This document shows, piece after piece, positions 43,926-55,195 of a stretch of DNA of 64,000 nucleotides. The stretch comes from Curvularia sp. ZM96 (lineage: Eukaryota > Ascomycota > Dothideomycetes > Pleosporales > Pleosporaceae): contig JAJGBQ010000005.1 in assembly GCA_022457065.1 (NCBI GenBank), positions 2,356,001 to 2,420,000 of the forward strand. The letters are read 5' to 3'. A program made the position numbers and the translations under genes. Numbering within the stretch: position 1 is the stretch's first letter; the number at the start of each line of letters is the position of its first letter. The notes under the pieces were generated by a model. That model was given only the letters and a program-made list of their open reading frames with translations. It was not told the DNA's origin and ran no database searches.

Positions 43926-46135
43926 CTAAGGTCCAGGGTACCTGTCGAACCTGATTTGTAGGGTTAGCTTGGTGTTTGCGGCAGAATGGATCATGTTAGA
44001 CGTACCTCCAGATTCGTGCACGCATGTCACCACTACCAGTAGCAAAGACGCCTCCGGTAGGGCTGGGTGCGACGGAAATGACTAAACCCAGTAGTTAGTA
44101 AACGAGTTGTACAACAGGCAAGTCATGCAATCTAGACATACCAGAGTTCTTGTGTCCCTGCAACATGAGTTGTGCAACACCAGTGTGGGGGTCCCAGAAC
44201 TGAACACCACGGTCCTTGGAACCACTCAGTACCCAGTCACCATGGGGGGTAAGCGCAACACTGAGAACAAAGTCCTTGTGTCCCTCAAACGTGCGAATGC
44301 ACTTGCCGCTGGGGTGGTTTCCACCCGGCACGAAGCGGTTCTGAGTCGACAGCTCCCACATCTTGATAGTCTTATCCAGACTGCCACTGACCAGACGGTT
44401 GCCAGAAGGAGCAAATGCCACACTGTAAACACTGTCCTTGTGGCCGTGCTCGCCCTCGAGTCGGACAACAAGCTGGCCAGTCTGGATATCCCATACACGG
44501 ACACTCTTGTCGAGAGATCCGGCTGCGACGTAGAGGTTGTCTGGGGAGATGGCGACAGTAGTGACGCCGTCCTCGATGGAGAAGTTGGAAACTTGCATGT
44601 TAGACTCGAGATCCCAGAGACGGACACTCCTATCACCGCTACCGGACGCGATAATCTTTCCGTTCCTGGCAAAGTCAAGCGAGTAAATGTCCTGTTCGTG
44701 ACCGGTGAACTGGTGTTTGATGGTGCGGCTGGCAATGTCCCACACCCTGATGACCTTGTCCTCGGCACCAGTAGCAAGATACTGTCCGTTGGGACTAAAG
44801 CAAACACTCCTGATGTAGAGATCTCCATCTTCGGGCAAACTTCCATCCTGAAGATGGGCGACCGGGTTACCAGTCTCAACGTCGAAAATCTGTGCAGACC
44901 GGTTGCAACCAGTTGCGACCCACCTGCCGTCCAAGCTGAAGCGGACACAGCAAACCACACTCTGGTGAGGAAGGTTGTGAATCAGGTCCACGTCAAGAAC
45001 GCGCCTTGAGCGAGGGTTGAAGACGGCAAACCAGTCACTGCCCTCTTTCTTCAAGTTCTCCGGCAGCTGCTCAATGTCCAGATCAGCGAGGACGTTGCTC
45101 TGGCTGAGAGGAATGTGGTTGGGTGCCATGAGCGCGTTGGGCTGCTGGTGGTGGGGAGGAGGAGTTGGTCGCGGGACCTGGGGCGATCCAGGATAGGGAG
45201 CGGGGTTGTTCTGCTGGGGAGTGGCCGGGTTGGGAGGTCCACGGGCAGCGGGACCTGGACGCTTAGCGCCAGGGGAGGCGGTGGGCTGTGGGGGTTGACC
45301 ATAACCTGGGCGCATCAGTTATTACGTTCGATCATACGTGGTCTCTCAAGCTCACCATTGACCGATGGGCCAGGCTGATAGCCACCGAAGTGCTGTGGTG
45401 GGCCTGGGGCAGGGTTCAATCCTGGTGGTCCTTGGGGTCCGCCCAGCTGCGGTGGCATGCCATGGCCCTGGGGCGGTTCTTGTGGAGGGGGTGCCAGTCC
45501 TGGGCCGCCCTGGGCAGCGCTGCCTGCCATGATTCCACCAAAGAGGTTGCTAGGTCCGTGGCCGATCTGGGGCGGCTGGGGCTGCGAGGGGCCGTGGTGC
45601 TGCGAGTTCTGGCTGGGTCCGCCGCGAGCTTCAACTTCACGCTCCAGCTGAGCAATGCGCTCTTCATATCTGCCGCGGGTGTCAGTCTCAGCGACCAACC
45701 AAGAATTGGACCAGGAAAAGGAAAGGCACGCGCAACCACGGTAGTCCAAACAAGCTCTACAAGCTACTTACTTTGCTTTCATTTGGTTGTGTGACTGCTC
45801 AAGAGAATAGACTTTGCTGCGGATCAACTCAATTTCTTGGATATGACGAGTGACTGTGGGGGCTGATTAGCATCGACTCGACTGGACGCTTTTGAGCTCG
45901 AGGGGATGGAAAAACAAGGCTAGATGTTTGCGTGGGCATGAGCTTCGAGGGCAGAGCATGCCGGCTCGAGCGCGACGCTCTAACGGCGGGGCAGACACTC
46001 ACTCTGTCCTTCATAGTCGACGCTGCGCTGAGATTCCGTCTCGAACTCGGTCTTGATGCTGTCGAGGAGCTCGTTGAGGCGCTGGGCTGGGCCAACCTGG
46101 GGGCCTCCCATGACGCGGGGAGGATAGTGGTTCAT
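43926..46135 (-). CDS. TUP1: Transcriptional corepressor Tup1/RcoA
   Basis: Six exons (46003-46135, 45772-45853, 45356-45669, 44142-45305, 44006-44081, 43926-43950) give 597 residues. The N-terminal Tup_N helix (~15-90; GPAQRLNELLDSIKTEFETE, then ITRHIQEIELIRSKVYSLEQ) forms the tetramer and binds Ssn6/Cyc8. A Pro/Gln/Gly-rich linker follows. The C-terminal beta-propeller has seven WD40 repeats with GH...WD ends, e.g. HQSVVCCVRFSLDGRWVATG and GHEQDIYSLDFARNGKIIAS. The Tup1-Ssn6 complex represses glucose-, mating-, hypoxia- and development-regulated genes through sequence-specific repressors and histone H3/H4 contacts. The terminal exon encodes only FDRYPGP plus stop. Intron 1 (149 nt) and intron 2 (102 nt) are longer than average. 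It is divergent from trehalose phosphorylase. Confidence 0.96.
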
Positions 46136-47854
46136 GGCGACGAGGACGACGAGGTCGCAGGGAGAGGGGGCGAAGATGGGGGATCAGGAGGGGTGGCGTT
46201 GGGCGCGGTTGAGACGCGAAGAGCAAATCGCGGTATGCGACGGTCGCGTAGCAGCCGACAGTCGCAAGGCGGGTGTCGCACAGCTGGCAGTGGCTAGGCA
46301 GGCAGGGCAAGGGGCGGTGTGATGGGCCCGGTGGTGGGCGCGCCTGGGATGGGATGGGATGGATGGGCGTGATTAAGGCTGGAGACCAATTTGCAGGCGG
46401 GTGCAGTTTGGTGTTGTGTCAGTAAGATGGCTGAGGTTTGAGCGGACGTGGGTCGCCGCCTAGTGCAATGCTTGGCTGCCCGGAGGAAGAATCGCTTCGA
46501 GCACGGCGGGCGGGAGAGGCCAGCGAGCAGACATGGGTCCCGACGCCCACCAGCTCCACCGCCCCTAGGCGCGGGTTTTGTTTTATTTTTTCTGCCCGCG
46601 TCACGGCCACGGCGACACGGGGCGGGCACTGTGGGCTGGCTGACCGTGTACATCCAGACGACTACCGTGGATGCATGTATGTGTATATGTATGATGCATG
46701 TTGTCTGCCCAATCGTGCCCGTCCGTCCGCTCCACACGCCCATGCCCGCGCTAAGCCTGCCCGTCCCGCGGCGCTAGGCTGCATTGGGCGGCGCTGCATC
46801 TTGCACGTGTGTCTGTCCAGTTCCAGACACGATGCGCCTCTGCGGTTGCTAACGCCATCCGGGGCGCAAGACGCCATGTCTGCTGCTCGACAAGGTCGCC
46901 AGTGCTGTCTCCATTGCCGCGGGCGATGCAGGCGGCCCGGAACCATGCGTCTCCTCCAGGGCCGCCAGAACCACACATCTCTCAGGCCCTTTGTATTTCT
47001 GGCACAAGACACCCGCCCAGGCCAGGCGGAACGGGCCTACGTGCTGTGGCATCGGACGAGGCGTTGCGTATCGTGCCATGGCATTGTCGCCCGCAGGCCC
47101 TACACATAATCGCCGTTGTACCCACTATCACGATGGCTACACAGCGCACCCTCGACGGCTGGCGGTGGAGCTCCGCAACCGCCCCCGCAATTCCCAGTCC
47201 CATCTTTTCTGCTCTGCCCCAGCCAGCCAGCAAAGACTCGTTCGTCTCAACGATAGCAGCGCAGCGACATGGCCCTGCTCGCTCGCTCGCTTGCTGTAGC
47301 CCGTCCGGAATCTGACTAGCGCCCTTCGCCTAGGCCTTCCCCAGTCCCGAGGCTCATCATGCTTACCACGACTTCGTCCGGCATCCAGCTATCGTCGTGT
47401 CACCCTATTCTAACATGTCTTGCGTCTCCTGCTGCCTCTAGTCACGGTTTCTGCACCCGGTGACTTCTGCTTGCTCCATTCACCGCTTCCGATAGGCAAC
47501 ACGCTTTCTCTTCAATGGATGTGCATTCCATCCGCGCCGTTTCCTGGCCTATCAGCTGCCGTCCGTTGCCACGGCTCCACGTCACATTGTTTCGGCGCCC
47601 GGCGTGTGTACAATCGCAGAGGCAGCCTCAGTGTCCGTAGTAGCCAACGCCTGCTGCCTGTGAATGCTTCGAGTCGTCTATAAAAGCGGCCGGTGCCTCT
47701 GGGTCAAAATGCATACAAAACACTGCTCTGCGCTCTTCAAGCCTGTCGTAAACCACTGTGTGCCACATACATATTGTCTCATTGACTGCCCTAACCAATT
47801 TTGTATACTCGTATAAATATAATCCGCTCATAGCCCCCACGCCGTTTGCTCGCC
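46136..47854. promoter_or_regulatory. Long GC-rich divergent promoter, TUP1 / trehalose phosphorylase
   Basis: This 1.7-kb interval is between divergent start codons. The left half is GC-rich, giving long overlapping frames on both strands (up to 223 codons) that contradict one another and have no domain. It probably includes a long TUP1 leader, common for fungal regulators. The right end has the trehalose phosphorylase TATA box. Confidence 0.5.
47679..47685 (+). promoter_or_regulatory. TATA box of trehalose phosphorylase
   Basis: TATAAAA followed by GCGGCCGG lies ~170 bp upstream of ATG 47855. A pyrimidine/A-rich leader follows. Confidence 0.55.
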
Positions 47855-50196
47855 ATGTCACTGCACAAATCGGCTGACAACATCGCCAAGTGGCGACCAA
47901 CGTTCCACCGTCGGACCACCCTGGAACGACGTCAGCGGAGCGTCACGGCTTTCAAGTCGTCAGGTTCTCTCCGTAAGCTAAAAGAGCAGCAAGGAACCCT
48001 GGAAGCTGCCATTGAAGTAACCCACTTTCTTCCCTCCCCCATCCAAACACACTACTAACATGTGGATCCGACAGCCCCTCTACGCCGGTCTGGCCGTCAC
48101 CCAGTCCGACGACGGCGAATTCAAGTATTCAGTCGCGCTCCATGACGGAACTTACACAATCAACTGCGAAACCAAGCCTCTGTTTACCCCGACAAGTACC
48201 TGCAGCTCTTCAGATGAATCCAACAAAACCGTATCGGATGTCTCCACACCTGCATCCGAGGAAGACATCTCGGACGCTCTGGTCAGCGCATTCGTCGGTT
48301 TCCTGAAAAGCTATCGAGAGGAACATCTCTCAAAGCCCATGGGCGCCGGCATGACTTCCCACCTCCATCGCTTGAGCCCACATCTGCCTGTGCGTTTGTG
48401 GGCAGAGCTAGACATTCTGCCCTTTGTTTTTCCAGTGGAACCGAATAGCAAAGACGAGCAAACACCTCTGCCTCTGGATCAACAAGCCGAGTACATGGCC
48501 AGGAAGACGGTCAAGCGCTTCAATGTCAAGGGAGAACTTCCTGTCCTGATGGGTCATCGTCGCCAGGTCCTGGTCGATCTCGACGGGCGTGTCCAAATCG
48601 CCGACCTCGACAGTTACAGGGACACGGTTCGAGCGGATACGACGGGAGCTGCTACCATGCACTACGTCAACTCCCTGAAAAAGAACAAAGTCAAGATTGC
48701 TTTTTTCAACAGGTAAGGGCGCAACAAGACGCTAACTAAGGCGTACCACGGATTTTAGACTGACACCCGACAGCACACCACAGGGTGGAGGAGTAGCCTT
48801 GATGAGACACGCGCTGATACGATACTTGCGCCTGGTTGGGGTCGATTGCAAATGGTAAGTTGCATTTTACTACGGCTAGCACTAGTCCACGCTAAGTGCT
48901 CCTAGGTACGTCCCTTATGGAAAGAGCGAGATTTTCAGAATCACCAAAGACAACCACAACATTCTTCAGGGTGTAGCTGCCAATGGCGAGCGCCTGACTG
49001 AGGAAAAGATTGCAAAACTCGATGAGTGGGTTCTGGAAGAGACTGAAAAATGCCACTGGTCAGAGTTTGGTGGTCCGCTCTCGTCTCGCGAGAAAGGCGG
49101 TGCCGATGTCATTATCGTCGACGATCCTCAGATGCCTAGCCTAGTCAAGATTGCCAAACAAAAGGATCCCACTCGCCCCGTCATCTTCCGCAGCCATATC
49201 CAGGTCCGAGCTGACCTCGCTGACAAAGAAGGAACCGCCGCATCCAAGGTGTGGAACTGGATTTGGAACAACGTCAAAGACTGCGATGTCTTTGTCAGCC
49301 ACCCAGTTCGCGCATTCGTTCCCAAGAATGTCACTCCAGAGAAAGTAGGATACCTTCCTGCCACAACTGACTGGCTGGATGGTCTGAACAAGCACATGCA
49401 CCATTGGGACGAACAGTACTACATGCACGAGTTCCGCGTCCAATGCTTCGCGTCAGGCATGCGCCTGCTATCACTTCCGGACCGCAAATACATTACTCAA
49501 ATCGCTCGTTTCGACCCAGCAAAGGGAATTCCGGATGCCCTTGCCTCTTATGCCCTCTTCCGCAAGGTATACATGAAAGACGAACCTCTGGAAAACATTC
49601 CGCAGCTTGTCATTGCTGGCCATGGAGCGGTCGACGACCCCGATGCTACGAGGATCTTTAAAGAGACGGAGGATGCACTGGCAAATGAGTATCAGGAGCT
49701 CAAGCAGGATGTCGTCGTCATGCGCCTCGGTCCATCCGACCAGATGCTCAACACTCTTATGTCTTGTGCCCACGTCGCTCTGCAGCTGTCGACGCGCGAG
49801 GGCTTTGAAGTCAAGGTCAGCGAAGCGCTCCACAAGGGAACTCCCATTATCGCAACGCGTGCCGGCGGCATTCCGCTTCAAGTTCAGCATGGCAAGTCTG
49901 GCTTCCTCGTGGAGCCTGGCGATCACGATGCAGTTGCAAAGCATCTCTATGATCTCTTCACTGATGAAAAGTTGCACTCAGCCATGTCCGAGTATGCCAG
50001 CCATCACGTCAGCGACGAGGTTAGCACAGTAGGCAATGCAATGGCCTGGCTGTACCTGGCAGATGAGCTGGCCAAAGGCGAGGTCGTTGAACCCAATGGC
50101 CGGTGGATCAATGACATGGCCAGACAGAAGGCTGGTATCCCGTACCGAGAAGACGAAGACAAGTTGGTGAGAGACGTAGACCTGACGCGTAATTGA
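47855..50196 (+). CDS. Trehalose phosphorylase (GT4, retaining; Neurospora ccg-9 type)
   Basis: Exons 47855-48016, 48075-48712, 48774-48854 and 48906-50196 give 723 residues. A divergent N-terminal domain (~1-245) precedes a GT4 GT-B core starting at KIAFFNSTPQGGGVALMRHA. Further landmarks are VIIVDDPQMPSL, VIFRSHIQVR, DVFVSHPVRAFVP, YITQIARFDPAKGIPDAL and the E-x7-E type STREGFEVKVSEALHKGTPI, as in trehalose phosphorylases. The enzyme interconverts trehalose plus phosphate with glucose plus glucose 1-phosphate in the cytosol. In Neurospora the homologue is clock-controlled and affects conidiation. Intron 2 has two in-frame acceptors 15 nt apart (48757-48758 and 48772-48773). I use the second because FFNSTPQGGG fits the family. 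A GH31 glycosidase follows in the same direction. Confidence 0.94.
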
Positions 50197-50933
50197 GAGG
50201 CGGGGGATTGAGTTATGCTGACGGTTGGTAAGCGGGAAAGGACGGAAGGCTATCATGTTCGAACTTTGTTTGTTCTGAGCCGATCCTGTGTCAGGGCCGA
50301 TATAGAATCTAATCAACACGGGTGGAGATGGATCCCCTCGTGAGGACTTGGAGAAGATAGTACATAGTAGTAATACATACTTATGGCTTTTCCCTCTTAT
50401 GGAAGCCAAAATTCAAACCGCGGGTACTTCCCCACTTTAATCGAGATACTTTGACATGACACTCGCCCGTCCAAGTCGATCGCGTGTCACTAGAGAGTAC
50501 CATGGTACGGGCGTGCGTCGTGGTGTGTAGTGCAAGGTGCCGTCGTGCTGGCGCGATCTGCTGCAGGAGCCCTGCAGCAGCCCTACATACGTGACTTGAT
50601 GCCCTGACCGGTCGTCAAAACACCAGGCGGCGCGTGCCATCTCGACACCTCCATCTCGTAATCCGATGCAATTTCACCGCCTTTCCCCAGGCGTTCGCCA
50701 TGAGGGCTGTGTTGCAGTCCCAAGAGCCGGAGGACCGACTATGGCTCGTCGCCTGACTTGCCTAGCAGGGGTTTCCGCCGTTTCGCTTCGTCACTAACCC
50801 GAGGTCATGCGCATGGGCGCTCCCTTGACCAGCCCGTACCGTCCGAGCTCTCAATTCCCCGGATTCTGCTTAAGATGGCCGATCCGCCTGCTGTCGGCCT
50901 GCTCGACACTGCCTTGTTTGCCTTCGACAAGCC
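50197..50933. other. Intergenic region
   Basis: This 737-bp gap between trehalose phosphorylase and GH31 holds the first gene's 3' end and the second's promoter. A CTGCAGGAGCCCTGCAG near-palindrome lies at about 50561-50577. No gene seen. Confidence 0.4.
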
Positions 50934-53468
50934 ATGACCATGACCAAAGCGCGCTACGACTTCAAGACGCGTCCAGTCGCGCACCCAGACGCCATTGTCG
51001 CTGGCGACAAGTACCGCTTCACCATCCTCACCGATGGCCTGCTCCGCTTCGAGTGGGCCGAGGATGGGCGCTTCGAGGACCGCGCGAGTACCTTTGCCAT
51101 CAACCGCAGACTGGCGGTGCCCGACTTCTATGTCTGGGACAGGGGCCACGGAATCGAAATCGTAACCAAGCGCTTCCACGTCGTGTACGACAAGAAGAAA
51201 TTCAGCCCTGAGGGCTTCAAGATACACCTCAAGGGCGCCGTCACAGGCACGTGGACATATGGCCAGCCTGTCTCCAATCTGGGTGGAACTACACGCACAC
51301 TGGATGGTGTTAACGGACGGGCAAGGCTTGGTCCTGGTGTGTTGTCAAGAGAGGGCATGGCACCGTTGGATGACACCAAGTCCATGCTCTTTGAGGACAA
51401 CGGCTGGATCGCAGGCCGCAGGAGTGGCGATAGGACCGACCAGTACATCTTCATGTATGGCCGCGACTATCGGGAAGCTATGCGCGCATACTATGCTGTC
51501 TCAGGTAGCCAGCCTCTGCTACCACGGTATGCCCTGGGCAACTGGTGGAGTCGGTACCATGCATACACAGCCAAGGAGTACCTTGACCTGCACGACCACT
51601 TTGACAGAGACGATGTCCCCATGAACGTGGCCGTGGTGGACATGGATTGGCACTTGGTGTGGGATCTGCCTAACGGGTATAATGGCTGGACCGGATACAC
51701 GTGGAACAAGAAGCTTTTCCCTGACCCAGATGCTTTCATGAAGAACCTCCATGACCGTGGCATGAAACTGACACTCAACCTGCATCCTGCCGACGGTTTC
51801 CGACCATTCGAAGACCAATACGAAAGGGTTGCAAAGTACCTTGGAATCGACCCAGCGTCTAAGCAGACAATTCCATTTGACTGCACAGACAAAAAATTCA
51901 TGGATGCCTACTTTGATGTCGTGCACCATGAGCATGAAGATCGCGGTGTGGACTTCTGGTGGGTCGACTGGCAGCAAGGTAACACATCCAAGATTCCCGG
52001 CGTCGACCCGCTTTGGGTGCTCAACCACTACCACTTCCTCGACAGCGGCCGTGGCTCCCAGCGACCTTTGATCCTCTCCCGGTTTGGCGGTCCTGGTGCT
52101 CAGCGCTACCAAGTTGGTTTCTCGGGTGACGCAATCATCACCTGGGAAAGTCTGCACTTCCAGCCCGAGTTCACGGCTACTGCGTCCAACATTGGCTACG
52201 GATGGTGGAGCAACGACATTGGCGGGCACACACACGGTTACAAGAACGATGAGCTGTACACGCGCTGGGTACAGCTTGGTTGCTGGTCCCCCATCCTGCG
52301 CCTGCACTGCGACAACAACCCCTTTAATACCCGCGAGCCATGGCGCTACAACGCTGAAGCATGCGGCATCGTTGAAGACACGCTGCGGTTCCGACACCGC
52401 CTGATTCCGTACTTGTACACGATGAACGCACGAAGTGCCAGCGATGATGAACCGCTCGTGCAGCCAATGTACTGGGACTACCCAGAGCACGAAGAGGCGT
52501 ACAACGTGCCCAACCAGTTCCGCTTCGGATCTGAACTCATTGTGGCACCTGTCACGCAGCCCCGCGACCAGACCACGCATCTGGGTGCAGCCAAGATTTG
52601 GCTCCCAGAGGGCCGCTTTGTGGACATCTTCACGGGCGTCGTGTACAACCGTGCAGGTGAACTTACGATCCAACGCCCTCTCCAATTTGTCCCCGTCCTC
52701 GCAAAGGAAGGCTCCATCATCCCCCTCGACGCAGCCTACCGCCCGAAAACCGGATCTCCAAACCCTGACAGCCTGGAAATCCTAGTTGCTGTAGGCGCCG
52801 ACGGTTCCTTCACGATGATCGAAGACGACGGCAAAGGCCACCTCGTCGACGATGGCGGCTTCTCCATGATTTCCGATTCAGGCGTCGAAGAAAACGCAGA
52901 CGACACCGTCCGCTTCGTTCACACGCCTATTACCTACAAGCAGTCCACAGGCGTCTTAACCATTGGACCCACGAGCCCCTCGGACGCCGCAATCCCCAAA
53001 TCCCGCTCGTGGACTATCCGCCTCCTCGCCCACACCCTCGCCCACGACGCCACCATCCGCTGCATCACCACTGCCCCCTCCACCAGGAGCAAATCCGCTA
53101 AATCCCTCTCCCACAAGATCGAGCGTGTCCACAACGGCACGCTCATCTCCCTCAGCGAACCAGTCCCTACTTCCCACAAGATTCACATTGAACTCTGCTC
53201 CGCGACCAGTGGTACGGCCAGCAGCAGTCCCCAACTCGATGTCATCGACCCGAACCCCCGCATCTGGGATATCATTGACAAGGCGTGGATCGAACTCGAT
53301 CGCAAGTGGGATATCTGGAACTGCGTTAACAATAGCGAGCCTGTGCTTAACAAGGTTAGAGCGTTGCAAGGGAGGGGTTTGCCCAAGGAGTTGCTGGATG
53401 CCATTTTAGAGCTGCTTTTGGCGGATGAGAGGTATGCGGGTGAGGGGGCTGATGTGATGGAGGTCTGA
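50934..53468 (+). CDS. Intracellular GH31 alpha-glycosidase
   Basis: This is an intronless 844-residue protein starting MTMTKARYDF, with no signal peptide or GPI signal, so probably cytosolic. The N-terminal beta-sandwich is followed by the GH31 (beta/alpha)8 barrel: PRYALGNWWSRY, VAVVDMDWHLVWD and GWTGYTWNKKLFPDPDAF. The proposed nucleophile is Asp345 in DFWWVDWQQG, and the acid/base is Asp399 in GFSGDAIITWESL. NDIGGHTHG and PYLYTMNARS also fit the family. The C-terminal beta domains contain the usual DIFTGVVYNRAGELT stretch. Members hydrolyse alpha-glucosides or alpha-xylosides; this WWVDWQ subgroup resembles bacterial-type alpha-glucosidases and differs from secreted maltase. Substrate unassigned. 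Adjacency to trehalose phosphorylase suggests, but does not show, a role in disaccharide use. Confidence 0.92.
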   Translation: MTMTKARYDFKTRPVAHPDAIVAGDKYRFTILTDGLLRFEWAEDGRFEDRASTFAINRRLAVPDFYVWDRGHGIEIVTKRFHVVYDKKKFSPEGFKIHLKGAVTGTWTYGQPVSNLGGTTRTLDGVNGRARLGPGVLSREGMAPLDDTKSMLFEDNGWIAGRRSGDRTDQYIFMYGRDYREAMRAYYAVSGSQPLLPRYALGNWWSRYHAYTAKEYLDLHDHFDRDDVPMNVAVVDMDWHLVWDLPNGYNGWTGYTWNKKLFPDPDAFMKNLHDRGMKLTLNLHPADGFRPFEDQYERVAKYLGIDPASKQTIPFDCTDKKFMDAYFDVVHHEHEDRGVDFWWVDWQQGNTSKIPGVDPLWVLNHYHFLDSGRGSQRPLILSRFGGPGAQRYQVGFSGDAIITWESLHFQPEFTATASNIGYGWWSNDIGGHTHGYKNDELYTRWVQLGCWSPILRLHCDNNPFNTREPWRYNAEACGIVEDTLRFRHRLIPYLYTMNARSASDDEPLVQPMYWDYPEHEEAYNVPNQFRFGSELIVAPVTQPRDQTTHLGAAKIWLPEGRFVDIFTGVVYNRAGELTIQRPLQFVPVLAKEGSIIPLDAAYRPKTGSPNPDSLEILVAVGADGSFTMIEDDGKGHLVDDGGFSMISDSGVEENADDTVRFVHTPITYKQSTGVLTIGPTSPSDAAIPKSRSWTIRLLAHTLAHDATIRCITTAPSTRSKSAKSLSHKIERVHNGTLISLSEPVPTSHKIHIELCSATSGTASSSPQLDVIDPNPRIWDIIDKAWIELDRKWDIWNCVNNSEPVLNKVRALQGRGLPKELLDAILELLLADERYAGEGADVMEV

Positions 53469-53725
53469 TTGAATCTTTTGGAGTTCTGGATGGGTGGATG
53501 GATGGGGAGTTTGATTTGGAGAATGATATGTGATATGATATGACTTGACATGAAATGAAATGTATATCTTTGTCATGAAAGTGAAGTTGTCATGTGTGTC
53601 TTTGTGATTGTACGTTTCCCTCCCTTCCTACTTCTCTTCTTTCAAGGAAGAAGAGGTTCAGGAACGTCTCTGCTGTCATCCCAATATAATACATGCCACT
53701 GGCCTTCCTTTTTTACTTTTTTTTT

Positions 53726-54955
53726 TCATGGCCTCATCTCAACCTTACTCTTATGCCCCTTCATCGCCTCCTTGAAGCCCTCTCCCTCCAGTATCTCCTT
53801 CACCTTCTCCATAACCTTGCCCTCTCTCCTCCTGCTATAATCGCCCTCCTTGATCTCGTATCCAGCCCTCGTGGCATCCTCGAGGCTCTCATACTCCCAG
53901 ATATTCGCCTTCATACCGACGCCATGGTACTGGTGTTTCTGCAGAAACGCCAACCACGCCTTGACGACGTCTGGGTGGCCGTCTTGGATCTGGATCAAAC
54001 GACGCATGGTGATGCGTTCAAAGTTCTCCTGCGACTTTTTGAAAATAAAGTTGGAGCGGGGCACGACCCAGCGCTCGGTGATGCGCGGGAGGGGGATGGG
54101 ACCCCGAGCACACAGGCCCATGTAGTAGGCGGCGCGCACGGCAAAGTCGGCGAAGAGAAGAAGGTTGCGGATATTGTAGGTGCGCAGCTGGAGGTCGCAG
54201 GTGGGCACGCCGTATTCTGGGGTGCGGCGCAGGGGGCGCAGGTGCACGGCGCGGACGTTGATGGGGGTGCGCAGGGCCTCGAGGGCCTCTGCGGTTTTGG
54301 CGTCGAGGGGAGGTTCGTCGGTGGGGAGGGTGATGTCTTTTTCTCTGGTTGGATCGTGTTAGATGTTGTGATTGACAAAACATAGCAATGTAGCCACAAC
54401 ATACTTTGCCAGTTTAATGGGCTCTATGCCGGCACGCTTGTACACCTTAAGAAGTCCCAGGTGATCGGGTGTGTTTTGTAATTCCTTCCATTGCCGCTGA
54501 GCCTCCTCGCGCGTCTTGGGCTCTCGTTGTTGCTGGCGCTTGTTGACTTTTTGTTGGCTGGCATACAGACTGCGGTTTTTGTCAGAATCGTCTTTTTACT
54601 CATATGCTTCTTCCATGCGAGGGCCCAAAAAACATACGTCTTGAATTCCTCAGGATCAATGCCCATATCCGCTAACCGTGCCTCAAGTGGCATATCGCCG
54701 CTCTCCAGATCCATCCTCAACTGCTCAATGAGCCTAGAGTCTCGATCATCTTTCGAGTCCCTCTCATTGTCCTCGTCTGCTTTCGAGCTCTTCGTCCGCG
54801 CGAACGTCTGCGTATATGGTCGTGGGGCTTGTGAAATCTATTTCTGTGCGGTTAGCAGCCCATTCCGCCGGAAGTACGTTCGCGAAGGATCCAATGCATA
54901 CCTGTGCCCTCCTGGCTGGCCCCAAAAAGGAGCGCATACATCGTGGCGCGGACAT
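53726..54955 (-). CDS. RSM10: Mitochondrial small-subunit ribosomal protein uS10 (Rsm10)
   Basis: Exons 54902-54955, 54638-54837, 54405-54569 and 53726-54344 give 345 residues. The start MSAPRCMRSFLGPARRAQ is Arg-rich and acid-free, a mitochondrial presequence. The conserved S10 domain (~200-300) reads VHLRPLRRTPEYGVPTCDLQ, then LRTYNIRNLLLFADFAVRAA and LPRITERWVVPRSNFIFKKS. The C-terminus is Lys/Glu-rich. Rsm10 is a head component of the mitoribosomal small subunit. The central linker KTLYASQQKVNKRQQQREPK crosses intron 2 as expected. Introns are 60-68 nt with GTATGC/GTATGT donors, and intron 1 has a GCTGCTAACC branch point. The start codon is 240 bp from the divergent PNP start. Confidence 0.92.
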
Positions 54956-55195
54956 ATTCGCTGTCGTCGCAATTCAATCCAACTTCAGCATCGAACTTCT
55001 TCCTCCGACGACCAACGGCGCTAGTGCTGAACAGTCTTGGCGCAGTTGTCGGAATCGCCCGCCGCCTTCCCTCTGCACCCTAGTCGGGTACCCTCTGATA
55101 ATGTCACATGTACCATGTAGACTATCTTGCTAGTAGTCGTCTGTCTTTTGCGGCTTGACTCTTGTTCTCCTTTTCTTCACTCTCGACTATTCAAA
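54956..55195. promoter_or_regulatory. Compact bidirectional promoter, RSM10 / PNP
   Basis: Only 240 bp separates the divergent start codons. The PNP side ends in a CT-rich leader (TTCTCCTTTTCTTCACTCTC). No TATA box is seen, consistent with housekeeping promoters. Confidence 0.55.

Noticed and set aside
44107..45009. 300-codon frame antisense to TUP1
   Set aside because: It is a mirror frame of the conserved WD40 coding sequence.
46294..47315. Several long overlapping open frames on both strands (up to 223 codons) in the TUP1 upstream region
   Set aside because: They overlap in contradictory frames, are in GC-rich DNA where long frames arise by chance, and encode Arg/Pro/Ala-rich peptides without domains.
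51519..52685. 388-codon frame antisense to the GH31 gene
   Set aside because: It is fully explained by codon bias of the GH31 gene on the opposite strand; the translated sequence has no family resemblance.
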